Shown piece after piece: positions 8,793-17,203 of a DNA stretch of 56,134 bases (the stretch's first letter is position 1; every line of letters begins with the position of its first letter). A program made the translations under genes and the position numbers. Below the pieces are notes generated by a model. The model saw only the letters and a program-made list of their open reading frames with translations. It was not told the DNA's origin and did no database searches. Source of the DNA: Pseudomonadota bacterium (GTDB lineage Bacteria; Pseudomonadota; Gammaproteobacteria; Burkholderiales; Chitinibacteraceae); assembly GCA_026399755.1 (NCBI GenBank), contig JAPLQI010000108.1, positions 1-56,134 of the forward strand, written 5' to 3'.

Positions 8793-9173
8793 CACTAATG
8801 TTACACAGTGCTTATCTTTTTAGTGCCTTCGGCACATTGATTTAGCTGCGGGCGTCCCGCGAATGATATGGTTTTTGTGTGGCCAAGAAACGAAGCCAAG
8901 CCAAGCCACAACACTAATAACACGAAGGCTGCGGTCCAATCCAGTCGGCGGCGGGCGGGATTAGCTGGATGCTCCTTCCCAAGCGATCCCCCGCCCCACT
9001 TATTCGGAGCTTGCGTGTATCAAGGGGGGATTTAAGCCCCATGCCACTCTGAGATACAAACCCTAGTTAGTTAGGTTTTAAAATACTTAAAACCTAACAA
9101 CTTAATTCAAGCCTTGTTTTCCTCCGTGAAACGCCGTGTGTCCAGTGACCTTAGTGGTTCAAGATTTGGGTTT
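8793..9173 (+). repeat. Dispersed structured repeat core, copy B (with long right flank)
   Basis: It begins CTAATGTTACACAGTG, has a T-run and the GTGCC-TTC-GGCAC hairpin, then the CACGAAGG, CGGCGGGCGGGAT and CAAGGGGG blocks. The right flank (about 9060-9173) ends TGGTTCAAGATTTGGGTTT. The same flank closes copy E at 39541-39930, and the end sequence is that of the 51699-51994 element. It fills nearly all of the 428-bp gap between the regulator and kinase genes. Confidence 0.75.
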
Positions 9174-9196
9174 CACAACTCAATCCCTGAGCTAGC

Positions 9197-10075
9197 TTAA
9201 ACCACCGCTTGGTAAATCAAAATCAAGGCACCTGCGCAGGAGTCTTTTTGCGCTCGGATCGTGCTGGCTAGGAAATCAGCCGGAATATAGGGCCGTAAGG
9301 CTTCGGACAAGCCACCACCACAGATTGCTAAAGGCAGATCAGGGTTATTCGCCCGTAAGGCCTTACCAATCACCGCTATCTCTTGACCTGCATCTTGCAA
9401 GAAAGTGCGCGCGTATTGATCGGTCGCCGCAAATTCCATCACCACAGGCGACAATGAAGCGCATTCGCCCTGCTTCATTTGCCCCATCCAGTTGAAAATC
9501 TCAGCCTTTGTCTGGCCGGTAATCGATAGTAATTTACGGCCAAAATCAGTCAGCGGGCGACGTCCATCGATCACACGTTGTACGTGATTAATCGCTTTCA
9601 GCCCCAAAAATGCGCCACTTCCTTCGTCAGAAGTTGGAAAGCCCCAGCCACCCACTTCTAAACGCTGACCATCTGGCAACCATGCTTCACCAATCGAGCC
9701 CGTTCCAATTGCAATAATGCCACCATGCTGGCCATTGGTCGCACCGAGCAGGGTGGAAAAACCATCGGTTTCAACGACGATTTTTGCAAAGCCTGGGTTC
9801 TTTTGCTTAAATTCTTTGGCCCACACTGGGTTATGCACACCCGACATACCAAGACCCACGGCGCATTGTGCAAAATCCGGCTGATCAATACCCAGTGCTG
9901 CAAAACCGGCCTTAATCGCTAGGCTAATATTCAGCCATGCTTTATCGATACCTTGCCCCAAAGCAGACGCCCCGCCATCGCTGCGTACCATCTCAACGCC
10001 ATCTAAGCCTGCGATACAAATACGGGTACCTGTACCACCACCATCCACACCGATTAAATATTGAATTTTGCTCAT
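9197..10075 (-). CDS. N-acetylglucosamine kinase, BadF/BadG/BcrA/BcrD ATPase family
   Basis: A 292-aa ASKHA-fold sugar kinase. It begins YLIGVDGGGTGTR (phosphate-1 loop), continues with VVETDGFSTLLGA and the phosphate-2 region IIAIGTGSIG, then GWGFPTSDEGSGAFLG and an adenosine-motif-like ICGGGLSEAL near the C-terminus. The family includes GlcNAc and glucosamine kinases. It would phosphorylate the sugar released after import through the neighbouring transporter. The start at 10075 (MSKIQYLIG) is preceded by GAGA; upstream ATG codons add only a non-conserved tail. The exact sugar is inferred from the chitin-type neighbourhood. Confidence 0.82.
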   Translation of the reverse strand: MSKIQYLIGVDGGGTGTRICIAGLDGVEMVRSDGGASALGQGIDKAWLNISLAIKAGFAALGIDQPDFAQCAVGLGMSGVHNPVWAKEFKQKNPGFAKIVVETDGFSTLLGATNGQHGGIIAIGTGSIGEAWLPDGQRLEVGGWGFPTSDEGSGAFLGLKAINHVQRVIDGRRPLTDFGRKLLSITGQTKAEIFNWMGQMKQGECASLSPVVMEFAATDQYARTFLQDAGQEIAVIGKALRANNPDLPLAICGGGLSEALRPYIPADFLASTIRAQKDSCAGALILIYQAVV

Positions 10076-10110
10076 TTGGGGTCTCTTCATCTTGTTATGG
10101 TTTGATTTTA

Positions 10111-10140
10111 ATACCACTTAAAACAATATCTAATACCAAT
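10111..10140. promoter_or_regulatory. Two NagR-like half-sites upstream of the kinase
   Basis: ATACCACT at 10111-10118 and ATACCAAT at 10133-10140, read as AGTGGTAT and ATTGGTAT on the transcribed strand, spaced 22 bp apart. They lie 35-65 bp before the kinase start. AGTGGTAT is also present upstream of the importer operon. Operator function is inferred. Confidence 0.3.
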
Positions 10141-10429
10141 TCAACACCGTAAAAACCGTGAAATTCGGCTGATGATGTGCAGAAAAGCACATAGCAATTA
10201 CTTATGTGCCGTACCAATCTAGCGAGACGACCAAACCATGTCAATGGGATCGGCACACGAATGGGCCATTGCTCGATTAAGCGTAAACATTTGTCCACAG
10301 CACGCAGCGCAATAAGCGATAAGCCAATCCCTCTTTCAAGATATAGCTGATTATAAAGAGGCTCCTGCTTAAAAATGGCTCTGTCTGCGTTAAATGTCGA
10401 AACATAGTTAAGTGGATATTTACGCTTTT
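10141..10429. other. Intergenic region without a supported gene
   Basis: It contains a short hairpin-like GTGCAGAAAAGCAC near 10176. A 67-codon minus-strand frame crosses it but shows no recognisable domain and overlaps the kinase promoter. No gene is called. Confidence 0.4.
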
Positions 10430-10508
10430 ATAGGGTGTGCAAGTCGTTTTTCTTGCGCACCGTTTTTGCCATGACGGTGCGTAACGCCTCTGGCGTTTTG
10501 CACCCTAT
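10430..10508. repeat. REPIN-like unit (ATAGGGTGTGCAAG family)
   Basis: A 79-bp unit opening ATAGGGTGTGCAAGTCG, with internal TTGCGCACCG and CGGTGCGTAACG arms, and closing TTTTGCACCCTAT. The same family appears at 25579-25648 (reverse orientation) and 32798-32868. Confidence 0.7.
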
Positions 10509-10645
10509 ACAACTTCGCCGAAGGGGGGCTAGGGACAAAATTCTTAGGTAAACGGCATTACAGCCCAAACCCTTGGTGCTAATTTTCAACGGTTACAAGC
10601 AGATATCGCCATATAAATCATCTGCCAAACGCTTGAATCGTTGCT

Positions 10646-10672
10646 AAAAAAATACCCGCTCAGGCGGGTATT
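10646..10672 (-). terminator. Intrinsic terminator of cysH
   Basis: On the minus strand AATACCCGCCTGAGCGGGTATT followed by a T-run, starting only 4 bp after the cysH stop. Confidence 0.85.
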
Positions 10673-10676
10673 GGTC

Positions 10677-11360
10677 TTATTTTTTCACATGCAAACCACA
10701 TTCTTTATGGTCTGGATCTTCCCACCACCAGCGACCTGCTCGCACATCTTCACCCATAGAAATCGCGCGCGTACAGGGCTCGCAACCTATCGATGGGTAA
10801 TGCTGATCATGCAAGGCGTTATAAGGCACATCGTTGCCGCGCAGATAGGCCCAGACTTCTTTTTCTGTCCATTCAATCAGCGGGTTAAACTTTTCTAAGC
10901 CATTGCCGCTATCAAATTCCTGATTGCCTAAATCAGTGCGTGTTGGCGATTGCTCGCGGCGGAGTCCCGTTACCCAAGCTTTTTTATCCGCTAAGGCACG
11001 CCGTAAAGGCTCTATTTTACGAATCTGGCAACAGGATTTGCGCAGCTCAATTGATTCATAAAAAGCATTAATGCCATGCTGATTTACAAAGCTTTCTGTG
11101 GCAGCGGTTTGCGGAAAAAACACCTTGATCGGGTGGCTTGGGTATTGCTCAGCCGATTTTTGCATCAGAGCATAGGTTTGCGCAGGCAAACGGCCAGTAT
11201 CCAAGCTAAATATTTCAATGCCCACCTGATGTTTAGCGATTAAATCTGTAATCACCATATCTTCTGCGCCCAATGAATTGGCAAATACGGCAGGGCTAAA
11301 CTCAGTGGCAATCTTGTGCAATAGCGCGATGGTGTCGGCCAGTTTCTCTTCAAAAGTCAT
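10677..11360 (-). CDS. Assimilatory adenylylsulfate (APS) reductase CysH
   Basis: A 227-aa cytoplasmic enzyme that reduces activated sulfate to sulfite for cysteine synthesis. The PP-loop nucleotide-binding region covers the N-terminal half (ANSLGAEDMV, IEIFSLDTGRLP). The paired cysteines C110-C111 and C193xxC196 are the ligands of the 4Fe-4S cluster that marks APS-type rather than PAPS-type reductases. The catalytic C221 is in the C-terminal ECGLH motif. AAGGAG precedes the ATG. It lies 16 bp downstream of the TauE-type permease on the same strand and has its own terminator. CysB, encoded divergently, is the expected regulator. Confidence 0.93.
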   Translation of the reverse strand: MTFEEKLADTIALLHKIATEFSPAVFANSLGAEDMVITDLIAKHQVGIEIFSLDTGRLPAQTYALMQKSAEQYPSHPIKVFFPQTAATESFVNQHGINAFYESIELRKSCCQIRKIEPLRRALADKKAWVTGLRREQSPTRTDLGNQEFDSGNGLEKFNPLIEWTEKEVWAYLRGNDVPYNALHDQHYPSIGCEPCTRAISMGEDVRAGRWWWEDPDHKECGLHVKK

Positions 11361-11376
11361 CCGTCTTACTCCTTAT

Positions 11377-12156
11377 TTAAAATGCAAGCAGCTTGCTGCC
11401 GATCATCATTAGCATGACCGCCAAACAGGGACGAAGGACGGCCTCAGATACGCGACCAGTCAGGTGGCTACCAAAATAGATGCCTGGCAAAGAGCCCATC
11501 AATAAATACATCAGCAGATGCCAATCGATATTACCCAGCCCCGCATGCCCCAAACCTGCAACCAGCGTTAAAGGCACGGCATGCGCAATCTCTGTACCGA
11601 CTAAGCGCGATGTAGGGAGCAAAGGGTAGAGCAAAAATAATGCCACGGTGCCCAGCGCGCCTGCGCCTATCGATGTGAGCGTTACAATCACGCCCAAAAA
11701 TACGCCCACCAGCACCGTAACAATATTGAGCTTGCGCGCAGGCAAATGAAACCATGATGAGGCGTGGCGATTGCCCCATTTGAGTAGCTGAGGCTTAAAA
11801 ATAATGGCAACCGCAGTGAGTACGAGCGCCACACCCAGCGCCTGTTTAATCAGCGCATTGACTACACTTAAATCAGAATGCAGCTTATGCAACACCAATA
11901 AAGTGAGTAACGCAGCGGGCACACTGCCTGCTGCCAACCAGCCGGTAATCTTCCAATCGATATTGTTCTTTTTATGATGAACAAAAATACCGCTGCCCTT
12001 GGTAATGGCGGCATACAACAAATCGGTCCCTACAGCCGTAGCGGGGCAGATCCCAAACCAGAGCAAAATCGGCGTCATGAGGGAGCCGCCTCCCACACCG
12101 GTCATGCCAACAATAAACCCCACCAGCAGGCCCGCGACGATATATCCGATTTCCAT
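11377..12156 (-). CDS. TauE/SafE (TSUP) family membrane permease
   Basis: A 259-aa integral membrane protein with about eight hydrophobic spans. The N-terminal GLLVGFIVGMTGVGGGSLMTP and the repeated LGVIVTLTSIGAGALGTV near the middle are the duplicated signature halves of the sulfite/sulfonate exporter family. Being co-directional with cysH (16-bp gap) and divergent from cysB, it probably moves a sulfur oxyanion such as sulfite, sulfate or an organosulfonate. Direction of transport cannot be told from sequence. Confidence 0.85.
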   Translation of the reverse strand: MEIGYIVAGLLVGFIVGMTGVGGGSLMTPILLWFGICPATAVGTDLLYAAITKGSGIFVHHKKNNIDWKITGWLAAGSVPAALLTLLVLHKLHSDLSVVNALIKQALGVALVLTAVAIIFKPQLLKWGNRHASSWFHLPARKLNIVTVLVGVFLGVIVTLTSIGAGALGTVALFLLYPLLPTSRLVGTEIAHAVPLTLVAGLGHAGLGNIDWHLLMYLLMGSLPGIYFGSHLTGRVSEAVLRPCLAVMLMMIGSKLLAF

Positions 12157-12182
12157 AAAGCAGCCTGATACCTTGAATTAGT

Positions 12183-12210
12183 TTGCCAGCATAACAACTC
12201 GTTTTATAAT
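12183..12210 (+). promoter_or_regulatory. Probable sigma-70 promoter of cysB
   Basis: TTGCCA at 12183-12188, a 16-bp spacer and TATAAT at 12205-12210, with about 68 bp of leader before the cysB ATG. It lies in the divergent cysB/permease intergenic region, where CysB binding would be expected. Confidence 0.5.
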
Positions 12211-12278
12211 TCCATAGACGAATATGTTAAGATTTTATACGAATCGGTTATTAGATAATTTCTGCGAAAGGATTTGCC

Positions 12279-13214
12279 ATGAAGTTGCAACAGCTGCGCT
12301 ATTTAGTGGAAGTGGCGAAACAAGGCCTCAATGTCTCTGAAGCTGCCGAAAAACTCCATACCTCTCAACCTGGCATTTCCAAGCAAATTCGCCTTCTAGA
12401 AGATGAACTAGGCGTACAAATTTTTATCCGTAACGGTAAGCGCGTGGTGGATGTCACCGCACCTGGTAAGGAAATTTTACGGATTTCTGAGCGTATGCTG
12501 ATGCAGGCGCAAAATTTAAAACGCATCGGTGAAGACTTTGTGAATGTGGAAGGCGGCAGCCTCACCATCGCCACCACGCACACCCAAGCACGCTATGCCC
12601 TACCCGCCACCATCCATAATTTTATGCTGCGCTACCCAAAGGTACGCCTGTCGCTCAAACAAGGTAGCCCAACGCAGATCAGTGAAATGGTGGTTGAAGG
12701 CGCGGCCGATATCGCGATCGCCACCGAAGGGATCGATCATTACTCCGAACTGGCAATGCTTGATTGCTATAACTGGAACCGCAGCATTGTGGTGCCGGTA
12801 GGCCATCCACTCACCCAGCTAGATCGCCCCATCACCTTGGAGGACGTTGCCGCTTGGCCGCTGATTACTTACGACTTTGCCTTTGCTGGCCGTAATAAAA
12901 TCAACCAAGCCTTTGAGGCACAAGGGCTAACGCCAAATGTAGTGCTCACCGCCATCGATTCAGACGTCATCAAAACCTATGTTGGCCTTGAGCTAGGCAT
13001 CGGGATTCTAGCCACCATGGCCTTTGAAGCAGAGCGCGATCAACAACTAGTCGCCATCGATGCCTCGCACTTATTCGCCAACTCCACCACCCGCATCGGC
13101 ATCCGCAAAGACGCCTATTTACGTGGCTATGCTTACGACTTCATCGAACTATTCGCCCCACATCTCAGCCGAAAAGTAGTCCAAGCTGCCTTGATGTGCG
13201 ATAGCGAAGAGTAA
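12279..13214 (+). CDS. CysB-type LysR transcriptional regulator
   Basis: A 311-aa LysR-family activator of sulfur assimilation. The N-terminal helix-turn-helix (MKLQQLRYLVEV, LNVSEAAEKLHTSQPGISKQ) matches the CysB/Cbl subgroup, where the usual LysR spacing is altered by LNVSEAAE. The effector domain spans about residues 90-300; TTHTQARYALP near residue 95 is the conserved sulfate/acetylserine pocket region. AAAGGA precedes the ATG. It is divergent from the TauE-type permease and cysH, the typical arrangement for regulating them. Confidence 0.92.
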   Translation: MKLQQLRYLVEVAKQGLNVSEAAEKLHTSQPGISKQIRLLEDELGVQIFIRNGKRVVDVTAPGKEILRISERMLMQAQNLKRIGEDFVNVEGGSLTIATTHTQARYALPATIHNFMLRYPKVRLSLKQGSPTQISEMVVEGAADIAIATEGIDHYSELAMLDCYNWNRSIVVPVGHPLTQLDRPITLEDVAAWPLITYDFAFAGRNKINQAFEAQGLTPNVVLTAIDSDVIKTYVGLELGIGILATMAFEAERDQQLVAIDASHLFANSTTRIGIRKDAYLRGYAYDFIELFAPHLSRKVVQAALMCDSEE

Positions 13215-13266
13215 AGATGTCGGAAGGGTTGCAGCCAATACGATCAACTTAATTAAAAAAATTTTC

Positions 13267-13718
13267 GTAGGGCGGGTGCAACCCGCCGAGCTTTGCGATG
13301 CAAATACGGAAAACGGCGGGTTGCACCCATATGCGCTAAGCAAAGTCAAAAAGATCTTTTTAGTGCCTTCGGCACGTTGATTTTAGAGCGGTTGGCCACC
13401 GCGGGGACCTTCCTTTATTGAACGGCCAAGAAACGAAGCCAAGCCGCAATCTCAAAGCACGAAGGCCCCTGCTGCGGTCCAATCGAGTCGGCGGCAGGCG
13501 GGATTGGCTCGCTGCCTCGCTCCCAAGCGATCCCCCGCCCCGCTTGTTCCTCGCTCCGGCGTGTTTCAAGGGGATTTTTAAGCCCCATGCAAAGAGCGTG
13601 GTTATTATATTTTTTCGCTGTTTGCTTATGAAAAAACAATTTGGTTAGTGCGTATAAGGTGCAACCCGCCGAGCTTTGCAATGCAAATACGAAAAACGGC
13701 GGGTTGCACCCGCCCTAC
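13267..13718 (+). mobile_element. REP-bounded composite element C
   Basis: It starts GTAGGGCGGGTGCAACCC and ends GGGTTGCACCCGCCCTAC, its exact complement. Inside are two near-identical REP arms of about 50 bp (13280-13328 and 13658-13708) flanking a roughly 330-bp module. That module has inverted ends of its own, ATATGCGCTAAGCAAAG on the left and ATACGCACTAACCAAAT read inward from the right. The module carries the structured core found in copies A and B. No protein is encoded. This looks like a non-autonomous element mobilised by enzymes encoded elsewhere. Confidence 0.7.
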
Positions 13719-13835
13719 GATGATTCAATGCTTGTCATTACATGGCATGCTATGGCTTATTGCTAGGTTGACAGGATTCGGTTGCTCCTGCCCTACAAAT
13801 AGCACTCATATTTAAACAAACCACACAATCCCCTC

Positions 13836-14651
13836 ATGCAACCATTCACTCCCTCTGAAAAATACGCCCTGTTATGCACACTCTCTGACCAAGAATCAGG
13901 CTCGGTGCGGCAATGGTTTTTTTTGGAGTTGGCTGTGCTAGAGGCCAAAGGGCCGCGCTCGAAACGTGCCCGCTATTGGATATTTTTGCTGGCATGGCTT
14001 GGGCCTGCCCTACTTGCCCCAAGTCTTATTCAGCGCGGCTTGCACGGTGCAGCACTTTATCTACCCGCCAGCCGCCATCGTTTTCAGCTTATCAGTCAAA
14101 GCCTGAATGATGCCCTGCTGCTAGGTGTAAGCCTGCTTGCGCTGCTTGCTGGTTTTAACCGCCTCACCGCCTCGATGCAATTTGGCCTTTGGCTCCTTGC
14201 GATCACGGGCGCAGCTTGGCAAATTTGGCGCACCCGCATTCGCCCCCCAGTTGAAATAGAAAACACCCTACCCGGAGCCGAAGCCAGCCTTGGTCTTTAC
14301 GGTATTTTGATCGCCAAAGAAATAGAGCCAGCCCTCGCACAAGGCCTAATTACGGGCTTACGCCAAGATATCCATGCTCATTTAGCCGCATTACAAAGCC
14401 AGCTACCCGAGCTTGCACCTCCCTCCTCCACTCAACATGCCAAGGCCTTTAAAGCCAGCAGCTGGCTGATCCCCCTCATCCCAAGCGCTTGGCTACTCGG
14501 CATCTTGCCCAATGCTTGGGGCTGGCTGATTTACAGCCTACTCATGATTGCTCTCTCATACCTAATTAACCGCCAATGGCAAACGCCTGCACTGGTCGCA
14601 CTGAGCGGTCTTTGCGTGTATGCACTGGCCAAGCTGGCGCATTGGTCGTAA
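13836..14651 (+). CDS. Membrane protein of unknown function
   Basis: A 271-aa protein not matched to any family I know. It has a soluble N-terminus (about 45 residues), a basic KGPRSKRARYW stretch, then hydrophobic segments near residues 47-63, 93-112 and 115-132. A soluble middle of about 70 residues follows, then a C-terminal cluster of three spans (about 208-265). No ribosome-binding site is obvious before ATG, so the start is uncertain. It precedes the GbsR-type operon by 89 bp on the same strand and could be its first gene, but the gap and separate leader suggest independent transcription. Confidence 0.6.
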   Translation: MQPFTPSEKYALLCTLSDQESGSVRQWFFLELAVLEAKGPRSKRARYWIFLLAWLGPALLAPSLIQRGLHGAALYLPASRHRFQLISQSLNDALLLGVSLLALLAGFNRLTASMQFGLWLLAITGAAWQIWRTRIRPPVEIENTLPGAEASLGLYGILIAKEIEPALAQGLITGLRQDIHAHLAALQSQLPELAPPSSTQHAKAFKASSWLIPLIPSAWLLGILPNAWGWLIYSLLMIALSYLINRQWQTPALVALSGLCVYALAKLAHWS

Positions 14652-14740
14652 CCATTTAATCCACACACTTCTATATATCACTTGCATTACATCTCCATTC
14701 GGCGTCTAATTTCTCTAAAGACAGAAACAAAGGAAATAAC

Positions 14741-15286
14741 ATGAAGCTCAGCCCAACCATGGAGAAATACATCGTTCACTGGGGCGAGATGGGGACGAAA
14801 TGGGGCGTAAACCGCAGCGTAGCGCAAATTCATGCGCTGCTGTTTCTGGTAAACAAACCCCTGAATGCAGAAGAGATTGTTGAAACACTAGGGGTTGCTA
14901 GATCCAATGCCAGCAATAGCCTGAAAGAATTGCAAAGCTGGGGGCTGATTAAAGTGCAGCAAGAAATGGGTGATCGGCGAGATCATTTTGTTGCCTTGCA
15001 AGACGTATGGGAAATCTTCCGTGTCATCACCGAAGAGCGCAAAAAACGTGAGCTAAACCCTACCCTCACCGTACTGCGCCAATGCGCCATTGAAGCCGAA
15101 ACCGACACCGAAATCGAAGCCGCCACCCGAGTCAAAATGGATCAGGTGCTGGAATTTCTAGAAGTACTGCTACATGGCTATGACGACTTTAAAAACCTGC
15201 CCCCCAGCGTATTGCTCAAGCTATTAAAAATGGGCGGCAAAATAGGTCAACTAGCGGCGATGTTTGGTAAAGATGAAGAGAAGTGA
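14741..15286 (+). CDS. GbsR/MarR-family transcriptional regulator
   Basis: A 181-aa regulator. The winged helix lies in about residues 22-90: VNRSVAQIHALLFLVNKPLNAEEIVETLGVARSNASNSLKELQSWGLI is arranged as in GbsR-type MarR proteins, followed by a wing with GDRRDHF and a helical C-terminus. AAAGGAAATAAC lies just before the ATG. It leads a same-strand cluster with a DCC protein, an SDR/DoxX-like fusion and a DUF2269 protein, and probably controls it. The leader (about 14706-14740) resembles the one before the SDR gene at 15804. Confidence 0.82.
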   Translation: MKLSPTMEKYIVHWGEMGTKWGVNRSVAQIHALLFLVNKPLNAEEIVETLGVARSNASNSLKELQSWGLIKVQQEMGDRRDHFVALQDVWEIFRVITEERKKRELNPTLTVLRQCAIEAETDTEIEAATRVKMDQVLEFLEVLLHGYDDFKNLPPSVLLKLLKMGGKIGQLAAMFGKDEEK

Positions 15287-15367
15287 TGGGCTTGCAAATA
15301 TATCAAACTCATAAGCCCTTTATTTCAAGGTTTTACTACAAAACATCAGCAAGTAAGGAGCAGCACC

Positions 15368-15757
15368 ATGCCACGCTACGATATATTTTATGATCACGCC
15401 TGCCCAATATGCCGTTTTGAAATGCTTAGGCTTAAACAACGTGATATCCATCAGTGCTTTACCCTGATTGATATCAGCTCAGCCGATTTTGATGCCCGTA
15501 GCGCGGCGGCTAGCTTATTAGAGATGCAAACTTTATTGCATATCCGCCGGGATGATGGGCAGATTTTAGTCGGCATCGATGCCATTGCCGCGCTCTATCA
15601 AGCCATAGGCCGTGATTGGTGGACTGGGCCTTTAAAATGGCAGGCTACACGCGGTATATCAGCTTGGATTTATTCAGGTATCGCCCGCCATCGTTACCGT
15701 ATCAGCGTTTGGCTGGGTTTTACTGCGAAGTGCGATAGCAAATCTTGCCGGATTTAA
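15368..15757 (+). CDS. DCC-family thiol-disulfide oxidoreductase (DUF393)
   Basis: A 129-aa protein with the family hallmark YDHACPICRFEM near the N-terminus: D9, C12 and C15 form the DxxCPxC motif, which gives the family its name. The rest is a thioredoxin-like fold with RRDDGQILVGIDAI, and a C-terminal hydrophobic stretch. The substrate is unknown for the family. GTAAGGAG precedes the ATG. It sits between the GbsR-type regulator and the SDR/DoxX-like protein, a grouping that recurs in proteobacteria. Confidence 0.88.
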   Translation: MPRYDIFYDHACPICRFEMLRLKQRDIHQCFTLIDISSADFDARSAAASLLEMQTLLHIRRDDGQILVGIDAIAALYQAIGRDWWTGPLKWQATRGISAWIYSGIARHRYRISVWLGFTAKCDSKSCRI

Positions 15758-15803
15758 ACATTTACCTATTTATTTCTCTCTATACAGAAACAAAGGAAAT
15801 ACA

Positions 15804-17075
15804 TTGAACATCTTATTACTCGGCAATGGCCTCATTGGCTGCCACTTGAGAGATGCCCTGCTGATACGGGGGCATCAGGTGCGTTTACTCAGCCGCCGTG
15901 CTCTGGCCCATCCTGAATGTGAAGTGATACAGGGCGATTTTGCGGCGCTGCAAAACGCAGCAGACTGGCTACCACTCTTAGATGGAATCGATACCGTGAT
16001 TAACACGGTAGGGATTTTTGCTGAGTCAGCTGGGCAATCTTTTACGGCTTTGCATCATGCAGCACCACAGGCGCTGTTTGCTGCCTGTGAGGCCAGCAAA
16101 ATCAAAAAAGTGATTCATCTGTCTGCACTCGGTGCCGATACCGATGCGCCAACCGCCTACTGGCGCAGCAAGGGGCTGGGGGATGTGGCATTGATGCAAT
16201 CAAAACTGAACTGGACCATCGTTCGCCCCTCGCTGATTTATGCGCCAGATGGAGTTAGCAGCCGCGCTTTTTGCACCTTAGCCACCCTGCCTTTGCTACC
16301 CGATTTGCAAGCCGTGGGCAAAGTGCAACCGGTGCATCTGCATGATGTTTTGGCGCTCCTGATCAAACTAGTCGAGCAGCCCGTGGCGCAACAGCAAATC
16401 ATCAACGCTGTTGGCCCGCTGGCGATACCGCTTACAACATGGTGGCAGCAGCTCAGGCAGGGCATGGGTTTGGCCAGCGCGATCACTCTGCCGATTGCGG
16501 CATGCTTACAAAACCTCGCGGCTAAATCCGCCCTGCTACCGCTGTTTCAGCCCGATAGCCTAACCATGCTGCGGGCCGGTAATTGCAGTGATGCAGCCCC
16601 TTTTGCTGCAATCTTAAGCCGAGCCCCGCAAGCCGCCGCGCCGGTAAACGGCTCAGCAAGAGATGCCTTACTCGGCTGGCTGCTACCGCTACTTAAATTA
16701 TCCATGGCGCTGGTTTGGCTGGGCACGGCGGCGGTGTGCTTATGGGCATGGCCACGGGCAGATAGCTACCAGCTACTTGCTGGAGTCGGCATCCCCAGCG
16801 CATGGCAACCGCTGCTTTTTTACGGATCGGTAGCGATGGATAGCTTATTCGGGATGCTGTGCTTACTAGATTTGCTAGGTGTGCAAACACGAAGCTGGCG
16901 TCTGCAATGGCTGCTGGTGTTTGCTTACAGCATCATCATTGCGATCAAGCTGCCGCAGTTTTTATGGCATCCCTTTGGCCCGCTGCTTAAAAATTTACCG
17001 ATCATGGCGCTGCTGCTGATGCTGGATTTGCTTTCACCGAGTAAGCAATGTGCCGTAGAAAAACCCAAATCTTGA
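15804..17075 (+). CDS. SDR-family NAD(P)-binding protein fused to a DoxX-like membrane domain
   Basis: A 423-aa two-part protein. The N-terminal atypical SDR (about residues 1-290) has a nucleotide loop LLGNGLIGCHLRDAL and an HLSALGADTDAPTAYWRSKG segment with the Tyr-x-x-x-Lys pair partly altered. The C-terminal part (about 290-415) has four hydrophobic spans as in DoxX-like domains. The start codon is TTG at 15804, supported by AAAGGAAATACA. Oddly, the last codons (KPKS-stop) are written by the dispersed repeat AACCCAAATCTTGAACC, so the original 3' end may have been replaced. The function may be quinone- or flavin-linked, but this is not shown. Confidence 0.82.
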   Translation: MNILLLGNGLIGCHLRDALLIRGHQVRLLSRRALAHPECEVIQGDFAALQNAADWLPLLDGIDTVINTVGIFAESAGQSFTALHHAAPQALFAACEASKIKKVIHLSALGADTDAPTAYWRSKGLGDVALMQSKLNWTIVRPSLIYAPDGVSSRAFCTLATLPLLPDLQAVGKVQPVHLHDVLALLIKLVEQPVAQQQIINAVGPLAIPLTTWWQQLRQGMGLASAITLPIAACLQNLAAKSALLPLFQPDSLTMLRAGNCSDAAPFAAILSRAPQAAAPVNGSARDALLGWLLPLLKLSMALVWLGTAAVCLWAWPRADSYQLLAGVGIPSAWQPLLFYGSVAMDSLFGMLCLLDLLGVQTRSWRLQWLLVFAYSIIIAIKLPQFLWHPFGPLLKNLPIMALLLMLDLLSPSKQCAVEKPKS

Positions 17076-17110
17076 ACCACAGAGGGCAGAGAACACTGAG
17101 TTTCACGAAG
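17061..17110 (+). repeat. Single end of the AACCCAAATCTTGAACCAC repeat family
   Basis: AAACCCAAATCTTGAACCAC followed by AGAGGGCAGAGAACACTGAG. It matches the terminal sequences of the element at 51699-51994 and the right ends of the repeats at 8793 and 39541. It overlaps and supplies the stop codon of the SDR gene. Confidence 0.65.
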
Positions 17111-17203
17111 ACAACCAAGGGATTAAATCGAAATGAGCAAGCAGTCAGTCTTCTCTGCAAATAAAAACACGTTTTATAAGAAACTTTAATAAGGCAAAGC
17201 AAA

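Noticed and set aside
10095-10298. 67-codon minus-strand frame upstream of the kinase
   Set aside because: It overlaps the kinase promoter and half-sites, has no recognisable domain and no convincing ribosome-binding site.
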